A program made the translations under genes and the position numbers. Positions 1-6,528 of a DNA stretch of 12,793 nucleotides are shown here, in pieces; position 1 is the stretch's first letter; each line of letters begins with the position of its first letter. The stretch is taken from positions 1 through 12,793 of the forward strand of contig JBBQVS010000103.1 in the NCBI GenBank assembly GCA_038211295.1. The letters are read 5' to 3'. The notes beneath the pieces are model-generated. The model did no database searches, was not told the origin of the DNA, and saw only the letters and a list, made by a program, of their open reading frames with translations. The DNA comes from JBBQVS01 sp038211295. GTDB lineage: Bacteria > Chloroflexota > Ktedonobacteria > Ktedonobacterales > Ktedonobacteraceae.

Positions 1-20
1 ATGTGTTGTTTTCTGTCCGT

Positions 21-348
21 CTTTCAGTCCCCTCATTCGGGTCAATGGCTCTGCAACGAAAAGCGTGATACGAGCGTGTCAATGGCTTCATACTTTCAGT
101 ACCCTCATTCGGGTCAATGGCTCTGCAACGAAAAGCGTGATACGAGCGTGTCAATGGCTTCATACTTTCAGTACCCTCATTCGGGTCAATGGCTCTGCAA
201 CGACTATTAAGGGGTGCGCTGCGCTGAGGAAAATTCCTTTCAGTCCCCTCATTCGGGTCAATGGCTCTGCAACAGTGCGAACTGATATGTGGCATCTTGG
301 CTACTGAAAATCTTTCAGTACCCTCATTCGGGTCAATGGCTCTGCAAC
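21..348 (-). CRISPR. CRISPR array, at least five 37-nt repeats
   Basis: Five 37-nt repeats lie at 21-57, 93-129, 165-201, 237-273 and 312-348, separated by spacers of 35, 35, 35 and 38 nt. They are identical except at one base: copies 1 and 4 read CAGTCCCC and copies 2, 3 and 5 read CAGTACCC on the plus strand. On the minus strand each repeat begins GTTGCAGAGCC and ends GACTGAAAG. This fits a crRNA with an ACTGAAAG-type 5' handle, as seen in many type I and III systems, so I place transcription on the minus strand. The first two spacers (58-92 and 130-164) are identical. The first 20 bases of the window look like the rest of a further spacer, so the array probably continues to the left. No cas genes and no leader are visible; the leader-side position is occupied by the tnpB remnant. 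Type cannot be assigned from the repeat alone. Confidence 0.9.
58..164. repeat. Duplicated repeat-spacer unit (identical spacers)
   Basis: The 35-nt spacers at 58-92 and 130-164 are identical and are separated by the repeat at 93-129. The repeats at 93-129 and 165-201 are also identical. A 72-bp repeat-spacer unit has therefore been tandemly duplicated, most simply by recombination between repeats. The spacer also carries CGTGTCAATGGCT, which differs by one base from CGGGTCAATGGCT inside the repeat itself. Confidence 0.9.
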
Positions 349-1192
349 TAGGCCTTACTGACTTTGTTGTCATACTTGACCGCTAACGACTCGACACAAA
401 TCACTTGGTTCTCGTGAATGAGCCTTGTCGAGAGTTTGTGCTGAAAATCACGGCGCGTATCGGCTATCTTGGCATGAAGCCGTGCAACCTTGATACGTGC
501 CTTCTTGCGGTTCTTTGACCCCTTCTTTTTCTTGGCTTTCTTGCGTTCAAGTTTCGCTAGCTTCTTTTCGTACCGTGCGTAGTATTTGGGGGTGTCTATC
601 GTCTCCCCTTCGGATGTGATGAGGAAGGACTTTAAGCCTAAGTCTATGCCAATACTCTTATCAGTGTGGGGAAGTTGCTCTATCTCTTCCTCCACGAAGA
701 TGCTGATGAAGTAGCGGCCTGACTTGTCTTTGGTGATCGTCACGCTTGACGGTTTCGCGTTGTCGGGTAACGGACGTGACCACACGATGGTAAGCGGTTC
801 TTTTGCTTGGCAAGGGTGAGAGTAGAGCCAGTCCACACAAAGGCGGTAGTGACGTAGGTTGCACTCTGCTTGTTGTGCTTCTTTTTGTACCTTGGATACT
901 TGGCCCGTTTCTCAAAGAAGTTGCCCATCGCCTTCTCAAGATGTCGCAAACTCTGTTGCAGAGGAACGCTTGACACCTCTTGTAACCACTGTGTCCCCTC
1001 TTGCTTTTTGAGTTCGGTCAAGGCTTGCGACAAGGCGTTATAGTTCATACGTTGCCCATGCTCAAACCATGCAACGGTACGATGACGCAACGCCCAATTG
1101 TACACGACTCTGCAACATCCGAACGTACACGCGAGAGTGTGTGCTTGCTCGTCTGTGGGAAAGAACCTGTACTTATAGGCTCGTTGCGTCAT
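348..1192 (-). pseudogene. tnpB: TnpB-like RNA-guided nuclease, frameshifted and C-terminally truncated
   Basis: This is an IS200/IS605-family TnpB in two frames. The first frame (ATG at 1190-1192, good GAGGGG ribosome site) reads MTQRAYKYRFFPTDEQ, the classical TnpB N-terminus, up to about TLTLAKQK. Homology then continues in another frame from EPLTIVW to the stop at 348-350. The switch maps to the A4 run at 801-804 (minus strand AAAA); one extra A would restore a single frame of about 281 aa. The second half has the RuvC-I motif GIDLG and a RuvC-II glutamate in ICVESL. The C-terminal zinc finger and the RuvC-III aspartate are missing. Intact TnpB proteins are usually about 370-420 aa. The reading frame ends exactly where the first CRISPR repeat starts: the last repeat base is part of the TAG stop. 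The protein cannot be an active nuclease as it stands. A sequencing error could explain the frameshift but not the missing end. Confidence 0.85.
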
Positions 1193-1195
1193 GAG

Positions 1196-1345
1196 TTATT
1201 TCCCCTCTTTCACGCGGTCATATTCTGCTTTGATGAGCCGTGCAAGAACTGCTTGCATGGTTTCCCCCGTCAAAGCGGCTATGACCTTTAAGAAATGTCG
1301 CGTCTCCTGTGAAGCGCGAAGGGTTGGTTTCTCTTTTGTATCCAT
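1196..1345 (-). CDS. Small ribbon-helix-helix-like protein, 49 aa
   Basis: An unbroken 49-codon frame starts at ATG 1343-1345 and ends with TAA at 1196-1198, only 3 nt before the tnpB start. The residues PTLRASQET could form the strand and start of helix A. FLKVIAALTGETMQAVL and LIKAEYDRV then fit two amphipathic helices with a Gly-containing turn, the layout of ribbon-helix-helix DNA-binding proteins such as MetJ/Arc-type antitoxins. The spacing suggests translational coupling with tnpB, and the tnpB ribosome site (GAGGGG) lies inside its last codons. It may be a regulator of the element, an antitoxin-like protein, or a conserved accessory ORF of this tnpB group. The RHH assignment rests on pattern only; the ORF is short, so it could be chance, but its tight placement and clean sequence argue for a real gene. 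Confidence 0.6.
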   Translation of the reverse strand: MDTKEKPTLRASQETRHFLKVIAALTGETMQAVLARLIKAEYDRVKEGK

Positions 1346-1351
1346 GTACCT

Positions 1352-1381
1352 ATTACACCATATGCATACAAAAAATGTCAG
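1352..1381 (-). promoter_or_regulatory. Possible promoter of the RHH-tnpB unit
   Basis: On the minus strand CTGACA (1376-1381) is followed after 18 nt by TGTAAT (1352-1357). The predicted start of transcription falls near the ATG of the small ORF, so the message would be nearly leaderless. No strong ribosome site precedes that ATG, which fits. The motifs are imperfect. Confidence 0.35.
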
Positions 1382-1390
1382 GAGGCCGCT

Positions 1391-1420
1391 TTCATCCCAC
1401 TCCCTAGAACGGGGGGGTCT
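1391..1420. repeat. Hairpin resembling an IS200/IS605 terminal palindrome
   Basis: The plus strand reads TTCATCCC, then ACTCCC (1399-1404), a loop, and GGGGGT (1413-1418), then CTTCTC. The two arms pair with one G-T. Flanking words like TTCATCCC before the stem and CTTCTC after it are typical of end hairpins in tnpB elements. Since tnpB reads away from it on the minus strand, it is most likely the left end. Confidence 0.4.
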
Positions 1421-1457
1421 TCTCGCTCCTTAGGATAAACCAGTAATTGAGCGAGTA

Positions 1458-2399
1458 TTAGGAGTCCCCTTGCGTATCCTTCCGAAAGACCAGACAGGTG
1501 AAGGCCAGTTCGGTCTCTATCTCGTGTAGCTCATGCATCGCGTATTTGATTTCGTCGGACAGGTGCCAGTAGTTGGGGGTCATCATGACCGATTGGAGAA
1601 CGCCTTGCTGGTCGAGGTGCAGGGCGCGGTTGACCTCCGTCGCGCCTATATAGGTGAAATGGGGGGCAAATTGCGCTATGACATGCTCTTGCTTGTTCTC
1701 TTCGATACTCAATAAGCCCAGTTTTGCGCGGAGTTGCTGTAAATGTTGGGGCGCGGGAATAACGATGAGGACGATACCGCCGAGCGTGAGGACGCGTGCG
1801 AACTCGCTGGCGTTGCGGGGCGCGAAGATGTTGAGCAGGATGTGTAGGGCGTCGTTCGCGAAGACGAGTCGCTCTTTGAGGTTGGCGACAAGAAAATGTA
1901 TCGACCTATAGCGTTTCGCCGCCATTCGCATCGCCTCTTTCGCAATATCCAACCCCACATACTCAATGTGCGCTTCTGGCAATGACTGCACGAGCGCGCG
2001 CTGCAATTGTCCAAGATAATAGCCCTCGCCACAACCCGCGTCAAGGATGTTGAGGTAGGGAAGCACGTTTTCCGCGTCGCGCTCGCGCGTGAGATACTCG
2101 TACACAAGTGTGTGCAGTGCTGTCACAAGCGGCTGATAGTGGCCCTGCTCCAGAAAAGCCCGTCGGGCTATGAGCATCTCCTTTGTGTCGCCCATGCTGT
2201 CGGGCAGCTTTTTTGTGAGCAGATTACTATAGCCCTCTTTCGCGATATCGAAGGTATGCGAATTCTCACATTTGAGCATACTACCCACCTGCGTAAAATG
2301 TGTGTGGCAAAGCGGACAGACGAGAATACGTAAGTAGGACGACGTTGCGCGTGTGTTCACAGGTTCTCCATTGATCGGTATGATGCTGATTACTTCCAT
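1458..2399 (-). CDS. RlmA-like 23S rRNA (guanine-N1)-methyltransferase
   Basis: The product (313 aa) should methylate a guanine of 23S rRNA near the peptide exit tunnel, using S-adenosylmethionine. The N-terminus has the zinc-binding pattern C28-P-L-C31, C44 and H48, followed by FDIAKEGYSNLL, a hallmark of RlmA(I)/RlmA(II) proteins (E. coli RrmA, TlrB). The SAM-binding motif LDAGCGEGYYLG follows, and the C-terminal part matches the family in layout. The open frame extends upstream to 2513. I chose the ATG at 2397-2399 because the extra residues have no family match and reach into the promoter region of the divergent gene; an ATG at 2412-2414 is an alternative. E. coli RlmA has 269 aa, so this protein is slightly longer. 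Gram-positive TlrB homologues add tylosin resistance; whether this one does is unknown. It is transcribed alone, divergent from the FAD oxidoreductase. Confidence 0.85.
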   Translation of the reverse strand: MEVISIIPINGEPVNTRATSSYLRILVCPLCHTHFTQVGSMLKCENSHTFDIAKEGYSNLLTKKLPDSMGDTKEMLIARRAFLEQGHYQPLVTALHTLVYEYLTRERDAENVLPYLNILDAGCGEGYYLGQLQRALVQSLPEAHIEYVGLDIAKEAMRMAAKRYRSIHFLVANLKERLVFANDALHILLNIFAPRNASEFARVLTLGGIVLIVIPAPQHLQQLRAKLGLLSIEENKQEHVIAQFAPHFTYIGATEVNRALHLDQQGVLQSVMMTPNYWHLSDEIKYAMHELHEIETELAFTCLVFRKDTQGDS

Positions 2400-2468
2400 T
2401 ATGTCACGTCCCATAAATGTAGCGGGCCTGATGAATAGCCCAAAATGTTTCTGCTCTCTGTCCACGTA

Positions 2469-2477
2469 TGTTAGAAT
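2469..2477 (+). promoter_or_regulatory. Extended -10 promoter of the FAD oxidoreductase gene
   Basis: TGT followed by TAGAAT (2472-2477) forms an extended -10 element. The -35 region is poor. Transcription would begin near 2484, giving a leader of about 28 nt with the ribosome site AAGGGA at 2500-2505. Confidence 0.45.
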
Positions 2478-2511
2478 GTGTAAAAAATACTTTGCAACTA
2501 AGGGAACATAC

Positions 2512-3789
2512 ATGAAATATGCGATTCTTGGTGGTGGCTCGTTGGGTCTGATGACCGCATATCGTTTGACGCAAGCGGGCCAATCGGTGACACTGTTTGA
2601 GCAAGAGCCAGTCGCGGGCGGACTCGCGTCCGGCTTTCACGCGAGTAGCGACGAGCAGGTGTGGCTGGAGAAGTTTTATCATCATCTTTTCCGCTCCGAT
2701 ACAACCGTAATTCAAACAATTGCAGAGTTGGGCTTGAGCGAACGGCTGGAATGGGCGCGGCCCCGCTCGGTTTGCCTTATCAACGGCAAGACGGAACAAC
2801 TTGACTCGCCGCTATCACTCTTGCGCTTCAATCCGCTTCGTCCCGACGAACGCGTGCGTGTGGCGGCTGTGCTTGCCTTTCTCAAGGTCGCGAACCCCGC
2901 GTGGTTGGAAGACAAGACCGCCGACGCTTGGCTACGCCGCTGGATGGGCAAGCGACCATACGGAATGCTCTTTGAGCCGCTCTTCCTGGGGAAGTTCGGC
3001 GCGATGAAAGAGGAGATTGCCCTGCCCTGGTTCTGGGCGCGTATCCATGACCGCACGACGCAGTTAGGCTATATGCGCGGCGGCTTTCAGCACGTGTACG
3101 AGCGACTGGTCGAGCGTATCATGCAACAGGGTGGGAAGGTGCTGCTGAGTACAAGCGTCGAGCAGGTTGGGCAGGTCGAGGGAAACACTCAATGGCAGGT
3201 GCAGACCAATCAGGGGAAGTGGGAATTTGACCGCGTGATTTCGACGCTGCCAACCCGTCTCTCGTGCCGACTCATCCCCGCTTTGTCGGCAGACTATCGC
3301 GCGAAGTACGACTGGGGGCAGGCATATGGGGCGCATTGCCTGGTGCTGGCACTCAAGCGACAACTGACCGATAGCTACTGGATCAACATTTGTGATAGCG
3401 GCTACCCCTTCACAGGCCTGTTTGAACACACGAATTTTCGTTCGCCCGCCGAGTATGATGGGAAGCACCTGCTCTATCTCGGAAACTATCGTCCGATGAG
3501 CGACCCCTTGTTCACGCAAAGCAAAGAAGAGGTGATGGCGGAATTCCTCCCGCATCTACAACGGCTCGTGCCAAGCTTCACATCCGAAGACGTGGAGGAA
3601 AGTTGGCTATTCAAGGCACCGTTCGCGCAACCTATCGTGACCAGAGAGTATCGGGAGCACATTCCCCCGCTCGCAACGCCGCTTGCTGGCCTGTGGCTGG
3701 CGAATATGTTTCAGATATACCCGCATGATCGCGGACAAAACTACTCGTTCGCGCTCGCCGAACGGCTCGTGGAACAGCTCGGTGTGTAG
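2512..3789 (+). CDS. FAD-dependent oxidoreductase (amine oxidase / protoporphyrinogen-oxidase-like)
   Basis: The 425-aa product begins MKYAILGGGSLGLMTAYRL, a Rossmann dinucleotide-binding motif (G7-x-G9-x-x-G12), with the ribose-binding acidic residue near E30 and the AGGLAS segment of the flavin-containing amine oxidase superfamily. It belongs with HemY/CrtI-like NAD(P)- and FAD-dependent oxidoreductases, but the substrate cannot be read from the sequence. The C-terminus has the expected second FAD contact, around LAGLWLANMFQIYPHDRG. The open frame begins at 2353, but the ATG at 2512 is preceded by AAGGGA and matches the family start, so the earlier codons are untranslated. The gene is divergent from the methyltransferase and convergent with arsS, with only 3 nt between the two stop codons and no hairpin there. 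A role in sugar or polyprenyl modification is possible by analogy to relatives but not shown. Confidence 0.8.
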   Translation: MKYAILGGGSLGLMTAYRLTQAGQSVTLFEQEPVAGGLASGFHASSDEQVWLEKFYHHLFRSDTTVIQTIAELGLSERLEWARPRSVCLINGKTEQLDSPLSLLRFNPLRPDERVRVAAVLAFLKVANPAWLEDKTADAWLRRWMGKRPYGMLFEPLFLGKFGAMKEEIALPWFWARIHDRTTQLGYMRGGFQHVYERLVERIMQQGGKVLLSTSVEQVGQVEGNTQWQVQTNQGKWEFDRVISTLPTRLSCRLIPALSADYRAKYDWGQAYGAHCLVLALKRQLTDSYWINICDSGYPFTGLFEHTNFRSPAEYDGKHLLYLGNYRPMSDPLFTQSKEEVMAEFLPHLQRLVPSFTSEDVEESWLFKAPFAQPIVTREYREHIPPLATPLAGLWLANMFQIYPHDRGQNYSFALAERLVEQLGV

Positions 3790-3792
3790 CTT

Positions 3793-4836
3793 CTAGGCTG
3801 TCGCTCCACCGCAACTGGAACCAGCACCAGCGGTACACCCGTAGCAATGTTGCCCGATCATGATTGGACGTTCCGCTAACTCCGCGAGGTTCGCGTCAAA
3901 AATTGTTTGGTGTTTCTGCGGTATGATTGACATGTCGAGCATTTGGTTGAAATCGCAATCGTAGAGGCGACCATCCCACCCAACGGAAAGCGTGGTGCGA
4001 CACATAACGCCAGCAACCGCGTCGGGATTGAATGCGGTAACAAGCTTCTCCATGTATGCTTCAAGGTTGTCGGAGCGCATCAGAAAGTCCAGATAACGGC
4101 TAATCGGCATGTTGGTGATGGTATAGAGGTTGTTAAAGTCGATATCATAGCGGCGTTTGAGTTGTCGCTTCCAATCTTTCTCCAACGATTGCTGGTTCGC
4201 AGGCAAAAATGCCCCGACAGGGTTGGTTACAAGGCTTAGCGAAAGCCCCGTCCCCTCTTTACCATAACCGAGCGCGTTAAGCTGATGCAGGGCCGCGAGT
4301 GAGTCCTCGAACACGCCATCTCCACGCTGTGTATCGGTCTGTTTGGGTGCGTATGAGGGCAGGGATGCGATAATCTCGACGCGATGATGCGCCAGAAATT
4401 CCGGCAGGTAGGCATAATTGGGAAGACGAGTGATGGTGAGATTGCAACGATCAATCACATGCCGCCCCAGCTCGGTTGCGCGTTCGACAAGCTCACGGAA
4501 GTTCGGGTGCATCTCTGGTGCGCCACCCGTGATGTCGAGTGTTGGGATGTTTGTTCGCGCCAGAAAGTCCAGGCACGCCTCCAACACGTCGCGTGGCATG
4601 ACCTCTTTACGATCCGGCCCAGCATCAACATGACAGTGGGCGCATGTCTGGTTACACCGTTTCCCAACATTGATCTGTAGTGTGCTTATGCCTGCCGCTC
4701 GCAGGGGAAGATGGCCCGCGCTGGCCGCTGCCTCCCCAAACGAACGTAGAGGCAGCGTTTCGAGGATATGCCGTTGCTCCTGCGTCTTAGAAAGCAAGTG
4801 TTCGCGTTTGCGTAGTGTCGGAAGAATTTTCGCCAT
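3793..4836 (-). CDS. arsS: Arsenosugar biosynthesis radical SAM protein ArsS (Cys form)
   Basis: The 347-aa product has the radical SAM cluster motif C61-NQT-C65-AH-C68 within INVGKRCNQTCAHCHVDAG, and the LDITGGAPE glycine-rich SAM motif. A C-terminal SPASM-like region contains MCRTTLSVGWDG and YDCDFNQM, and the protein ends with C331-YG-C334 and C342 in CYGCTAGAGSSCGG. This tail is the signature of the ArsS family (formerly radical SAM/Cys-rich protein, DUF3641), some members of which carry selenocysteine in this tail; here all codons are Cys. Characterised cyanobacterial ArsS acts after ArsM methylation of arsenic to form the 5'-deoxyadenosyl intermediate of arsenosugars. No arsM is in the window. 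The start has a GGGGAG ribosome site, and the gene follows the AhpD-like gene by 14 nt, so the two form an operon. Confidence 0.88.
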   Translation of the reverse strand: MAKILPTLRKREHLLSKTQEQRHILETLPLRSFGEAAASAGHLPLRAAGISTLQINVGKRCNQTCAHCHVDAGPDRKEVMPRDVLEACLDFLARTNIPTLDITGGAPEMHPNFRELVERATELGRHVIDRCNLTITRLPNYAYLPEFLAHHRVEIIASLPSYAPKQTDTQRGDGVFEDSLAALHQLNALGYGKEGTGLSLSLVTNPVGAFLPANQQSLEKDWKRQLKRRYDIDFNNLYTITNMPISRYLDFLMRSDNLEAYMEKLVTAFNPDAVAGVMCRTTLSVGWDGRLYDCDFNQMLDMSIIPQKHQTIFDANLAELAERPIMIGQHCYGCTAGAGSSCGGATA

Positions 4837-4850
4837 GCTGCTCCCCGTTG

Positions 4851-5183
4851 CTACATCGAGACCTTGTGAACATGGTCGCGCATCTGTACGCCATGTACGA
4901 GCGACGAGCCGCCGCGAATAGCTGCCGCGACATGCACCGCCTCGGTCATCTGCTCGATGTCCGACCCCTTTTCAAGGCAGGCGGAGCTATAGGCGTCGAT
5001 ACAGTAAGGACACTGTACTGTGTGGGCAACGGCGAGAGCGATTAATGCCTTCTCACGCTCGGAAAGCGCACCCTCGGCAAAGACCGCCGTGTACCACGCC
5101 AGAAACTTATTCCACAGTTCAGGCGCATCTTTGCCCATATCGGGGAAGTGCGCTAAATCCTTGGGGTCATAGTACGTCGCCAT
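4851..5183 (-). CDS. AhpD/carboxymuconolactone decarboxylase-like protein of the ArsS operon
   Basis: This 110-aa protein is a small, mostly helical member of the alkylhydroperoxidase/carboxymuconolactone decarboxylase superfamily. ALSEREKALIALAVAH is followed by the redox pair C58-PY-C61 and IDAYSSAC. In AhpD the CxxC is followed by a catalytic His; here the position carries Tyr/Ser, so peroxidase chemistry is uncertain. Proteins of this kind occur beside arsS in other genomes and are called arsenosugar-associated peroxidase-like. The open frame extends to 5516, but the ATG at 5181-5183 has a clear AGAGGA ribosome site and the family start MATYYDPKD. It is the first gene of an operon with arsS, 14 nt downstream, and has its own promoter. 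Confidence 0.82.
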   Translation of the reverse strand: MATYYDPKDLAHFPDMGKDAPELWNKFLAWYTAVFAEGALSEREKALIALAVAHTVQCPYCIDAYSSACLEKGSDIEQMTEAVHVAAAIRGGSSLVHGVQMRDHVHKVSM

Positions 5184-5227
5184 GCGCTGTCCTCTTTCTG
5201 CTTCGCTAAAATATCTATACGGGCCTG

Positions 5228-5257
5228 ATTCTATCACACGCGCCTGAACAGATACAA
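5228..5257 (-). promoter_or_regulatory. Promoter of the AhpD-like/arsS operon
   Basis: On the minus strand TTGTAT (5252-5257) and TAGAAT (5228-5233) are 18 nt apart, and TGA just upstream of TAGAAT gives an extended -10. Transcription would start about 35-40 nt before the ATG. No obvious ArsR-type operator is seen. Confidence 0.5.
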
Positions 5258-5320
5258 ATTTGGAGGACGGAGAATGAGACCGAGAAGCGTGAGGGGTAGA
5301 GGACATGGCGCATGTTGGGG

Positions 5321-5347
5321 ACATGGCGTAGGCAAGCCACGCCATGT
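5321..5347 (-). terminator. Hairpin between the DUF916 gene and the AhpD-like gene
   Basis: ACATGGCGT (5321-5329) and ACGCCATGT (5339-5347) are perfect 9-bp arms with a 9-nt loop. It lies about 30 nt after the DUF916 stop. No T-run follows on the minus strand, so if it terminates it is not a canonical intrinsic terminator. GGACATGGCG is also repeated directly at 5301-5310 and 5319-5328. Confidence 0.45.
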
Positions 5348-5377
5348 AAGAGCTGTGTAAGCCGAGAGACGCTTGCC

Positions 5378-6472
5378 TTAACGTGGCCTCACTACGTTTG
5401 TTCGCACGCGTTTCTTGCTCAACAAAACAAGTAGTTTGCGGCAGAGCGTGTAGCTTGCGAACAGAATGCAACCCGCGACGAGAACCAAGAGTAGCCCTAT
5501 GAGGAGTCCCTGCCAACCCGAAGGCAGCGTGACGAGTCGCAGAGGACTTTGCGCTTTGTATATTTGCGCGAGTTGTTGCCTTGTGATCGTCAGCGTTTTC
5601 TTCGTATGCAGCGTCTTCTGATGCCCGTAGGTGAGTTGGAGATCGACAGTATATATTCCCTCTGTGAGCGGCTTACTTTGCACATATACAGGATAATTGA
5701 TTATTGTGTGGGGCAGAAATGTGTCAAGCTTGACCGCGATATGTTGTAGGACGGTTCCCTGTCCATTCGTGACCTGTATCACTCCATACGGTTTCAGGAG
5801 TGTCGTACCTGAATTCTTCAAGTTGACAAGGAAATTCTGGTAGCCGTTCGCGCCACCGGCCTGTACGTCCATCATGTCAAGCTGTTCTGTGAGGGGGCCA
5901 TCGAGAGTGACCTGAACCGCGACAATCGAGAGGCTTTTTACATTCACATGAAATGTATTTTGCTGTTGCGTATTGGCCTGTGTGTCGCTTTCCGCGACGA
6001 TGCCCCCAATATGCTGACCTGACCAGCTATCTTGAGGTATGTTCAGTTGAAATGGCACCACCGCGCTCTCGCCCACGTTCAATGTGACTTGCCGCTGACC
6101 CAGTTGAAGCCATGCGCCAACGTCAGTACGCGGAGCGTTCTGTGGACTATACACAAGGCCGCTATTCTGGCCCGTTGTCGCGTCCACGGGATACAGCGTA
6201 ACTGTTCCAGTCGCTGAACCTGTGTTTGTGATCCGAACACCATTCTGTAGGGTCGCACCCGCTTTACTTGCGAGGACAAAATACGATTTCGTGAGTGTAT
6301 TAGCGGGATCAATGTAGGCAGGTTGCATACTGAAGTTCGCGCTACCACCCGCCGCATGAACTACACGTCCTGTTACGGGAACGCCATATACGAGGAGTAG
6401 TGTAAGAAACAACATGCTTACAAAAAGATGAGGCGTTGTTTGATAAGAGAAAGAAGCAAATAATCGGTTCAT
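5378..6472 (-). CDS. DUF916 (WxL-interacting) cell-surface protein
   Basis: The 364-aa product has a signal peptide (hydrophobic LFVSMLFLTLLLVYGVPV, then a VVHAAGG cleavage region), an extracellular body and a C-terminal membrane anchor (LLIGLLLVLVAGCILFASY) followed by a basic cytoplasmic tail. The body starts FSMQPAYIDPANTL and includes VRITNTG, VPFQLNIPQDSWSGQHIGG and a later beta-rich part. This fits the DUF916 (peptidoglycan-binding) plus second domain layout of WxL-interacting proteins in lactobacilli and enterococci. There these proteins work with WxL proteins in cell-wall complexes. The ATG at 6470-6472 has a perfect AGGAGGT ribosome site; the open frame upstream to 6574 is not coding. 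It lies 109 nt downstream of the WxL-like gene in the same direction. Confidence 0.8.
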   Translation of the reverse strand: MNRLFASFSYQTTPHLFVSMLFLTLLLVYGVPVTGRVVHAAGGSANFSMQPAYIDPANTLTKSYFVLASKAGATLQNGVRITNTGSATGTVTLYPVDATTGQNSGLVYSPQNAPRTDVGAWLQLGQRQVTLNVGESAVVPFQLNIPQDSWSGQHIGGIVAESDTQANTQQQNTFHVNVKSLSIVAVQVTLDGPLTEQLDMMDVQAGGANGYQNFLVNLKNSGTTLLKPYGVIQVTNGQGTVLQHIAVKLDTFLPHTIINYPVYVQSKPLTEGIYTVDLQLTYGHQKTLHTKKTLTITRQQLAQIYKAQSPLRLVTLPSGWQGLLIGLLLVLVAGCILFASYTLCRKLLVLLSKKRVRTNVVRPR

Positions 6473-6528
6473 TGTAGTGTACCTCCTGCTGAAAGATAGC
6501 GTGGCATGAAGAGCATAATGTGCTGAAA

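Larger units (their letters stand above)
349..1439 (-). mobile_element. Remnant of an IS200/IS605-type tnpB-only element
   Basis: The stretch holds a probable left end with a hairpin (about 1378-1434), a small RHH-like ORF and a broken tnpB, all on the minus strand. A TTTAT sequence (minus strand, 1435-1439) lies where a target-adjacent motif would be expected next to the left end. The right end and the omega-RNA region expected after tnpB are absent, replaced by the CRISPR array. No tnpA (Y1 transposase) is present, so the element would be non-autonomous. Boundaries are inferred, not proven. Confidence 0.5.

Noticed and set aside
1..307. Open frames of 69 and 80 codons across the CRISPR array
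   Set aside because: They translate the repeats themselves and owe their openness to repeat length; no ribosome site is present.
1108..1116. CTCTGCAAC inside tnpB matching the end of the CRISPR repeat
   Set aside because: Only 9 bases match and they encode conserved tnpB residues, so chance is the simpler reading.
348..1192. A TldR-type RNA-guided repressor or a type V-U CRISPR effector
   Set aside because: The gene is frameshifted and lacks its C-terminal third, and the omega-RNA region is absent. A functional effector cannot be supported.
2353..2511. N-terminal extension of the FAD oxidoreductase
   Set aside because: The extra residues have no family match and no ribosome site, and the extension overlaps the promoter and the start of the divergent gene.
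5184..5516. N-terminal extension of the AhpD-like protein
   Set aside because: It runs through a hairpin, the promoter and into the end of the DUF916 gene; the internal ATG has a good ribosome site.
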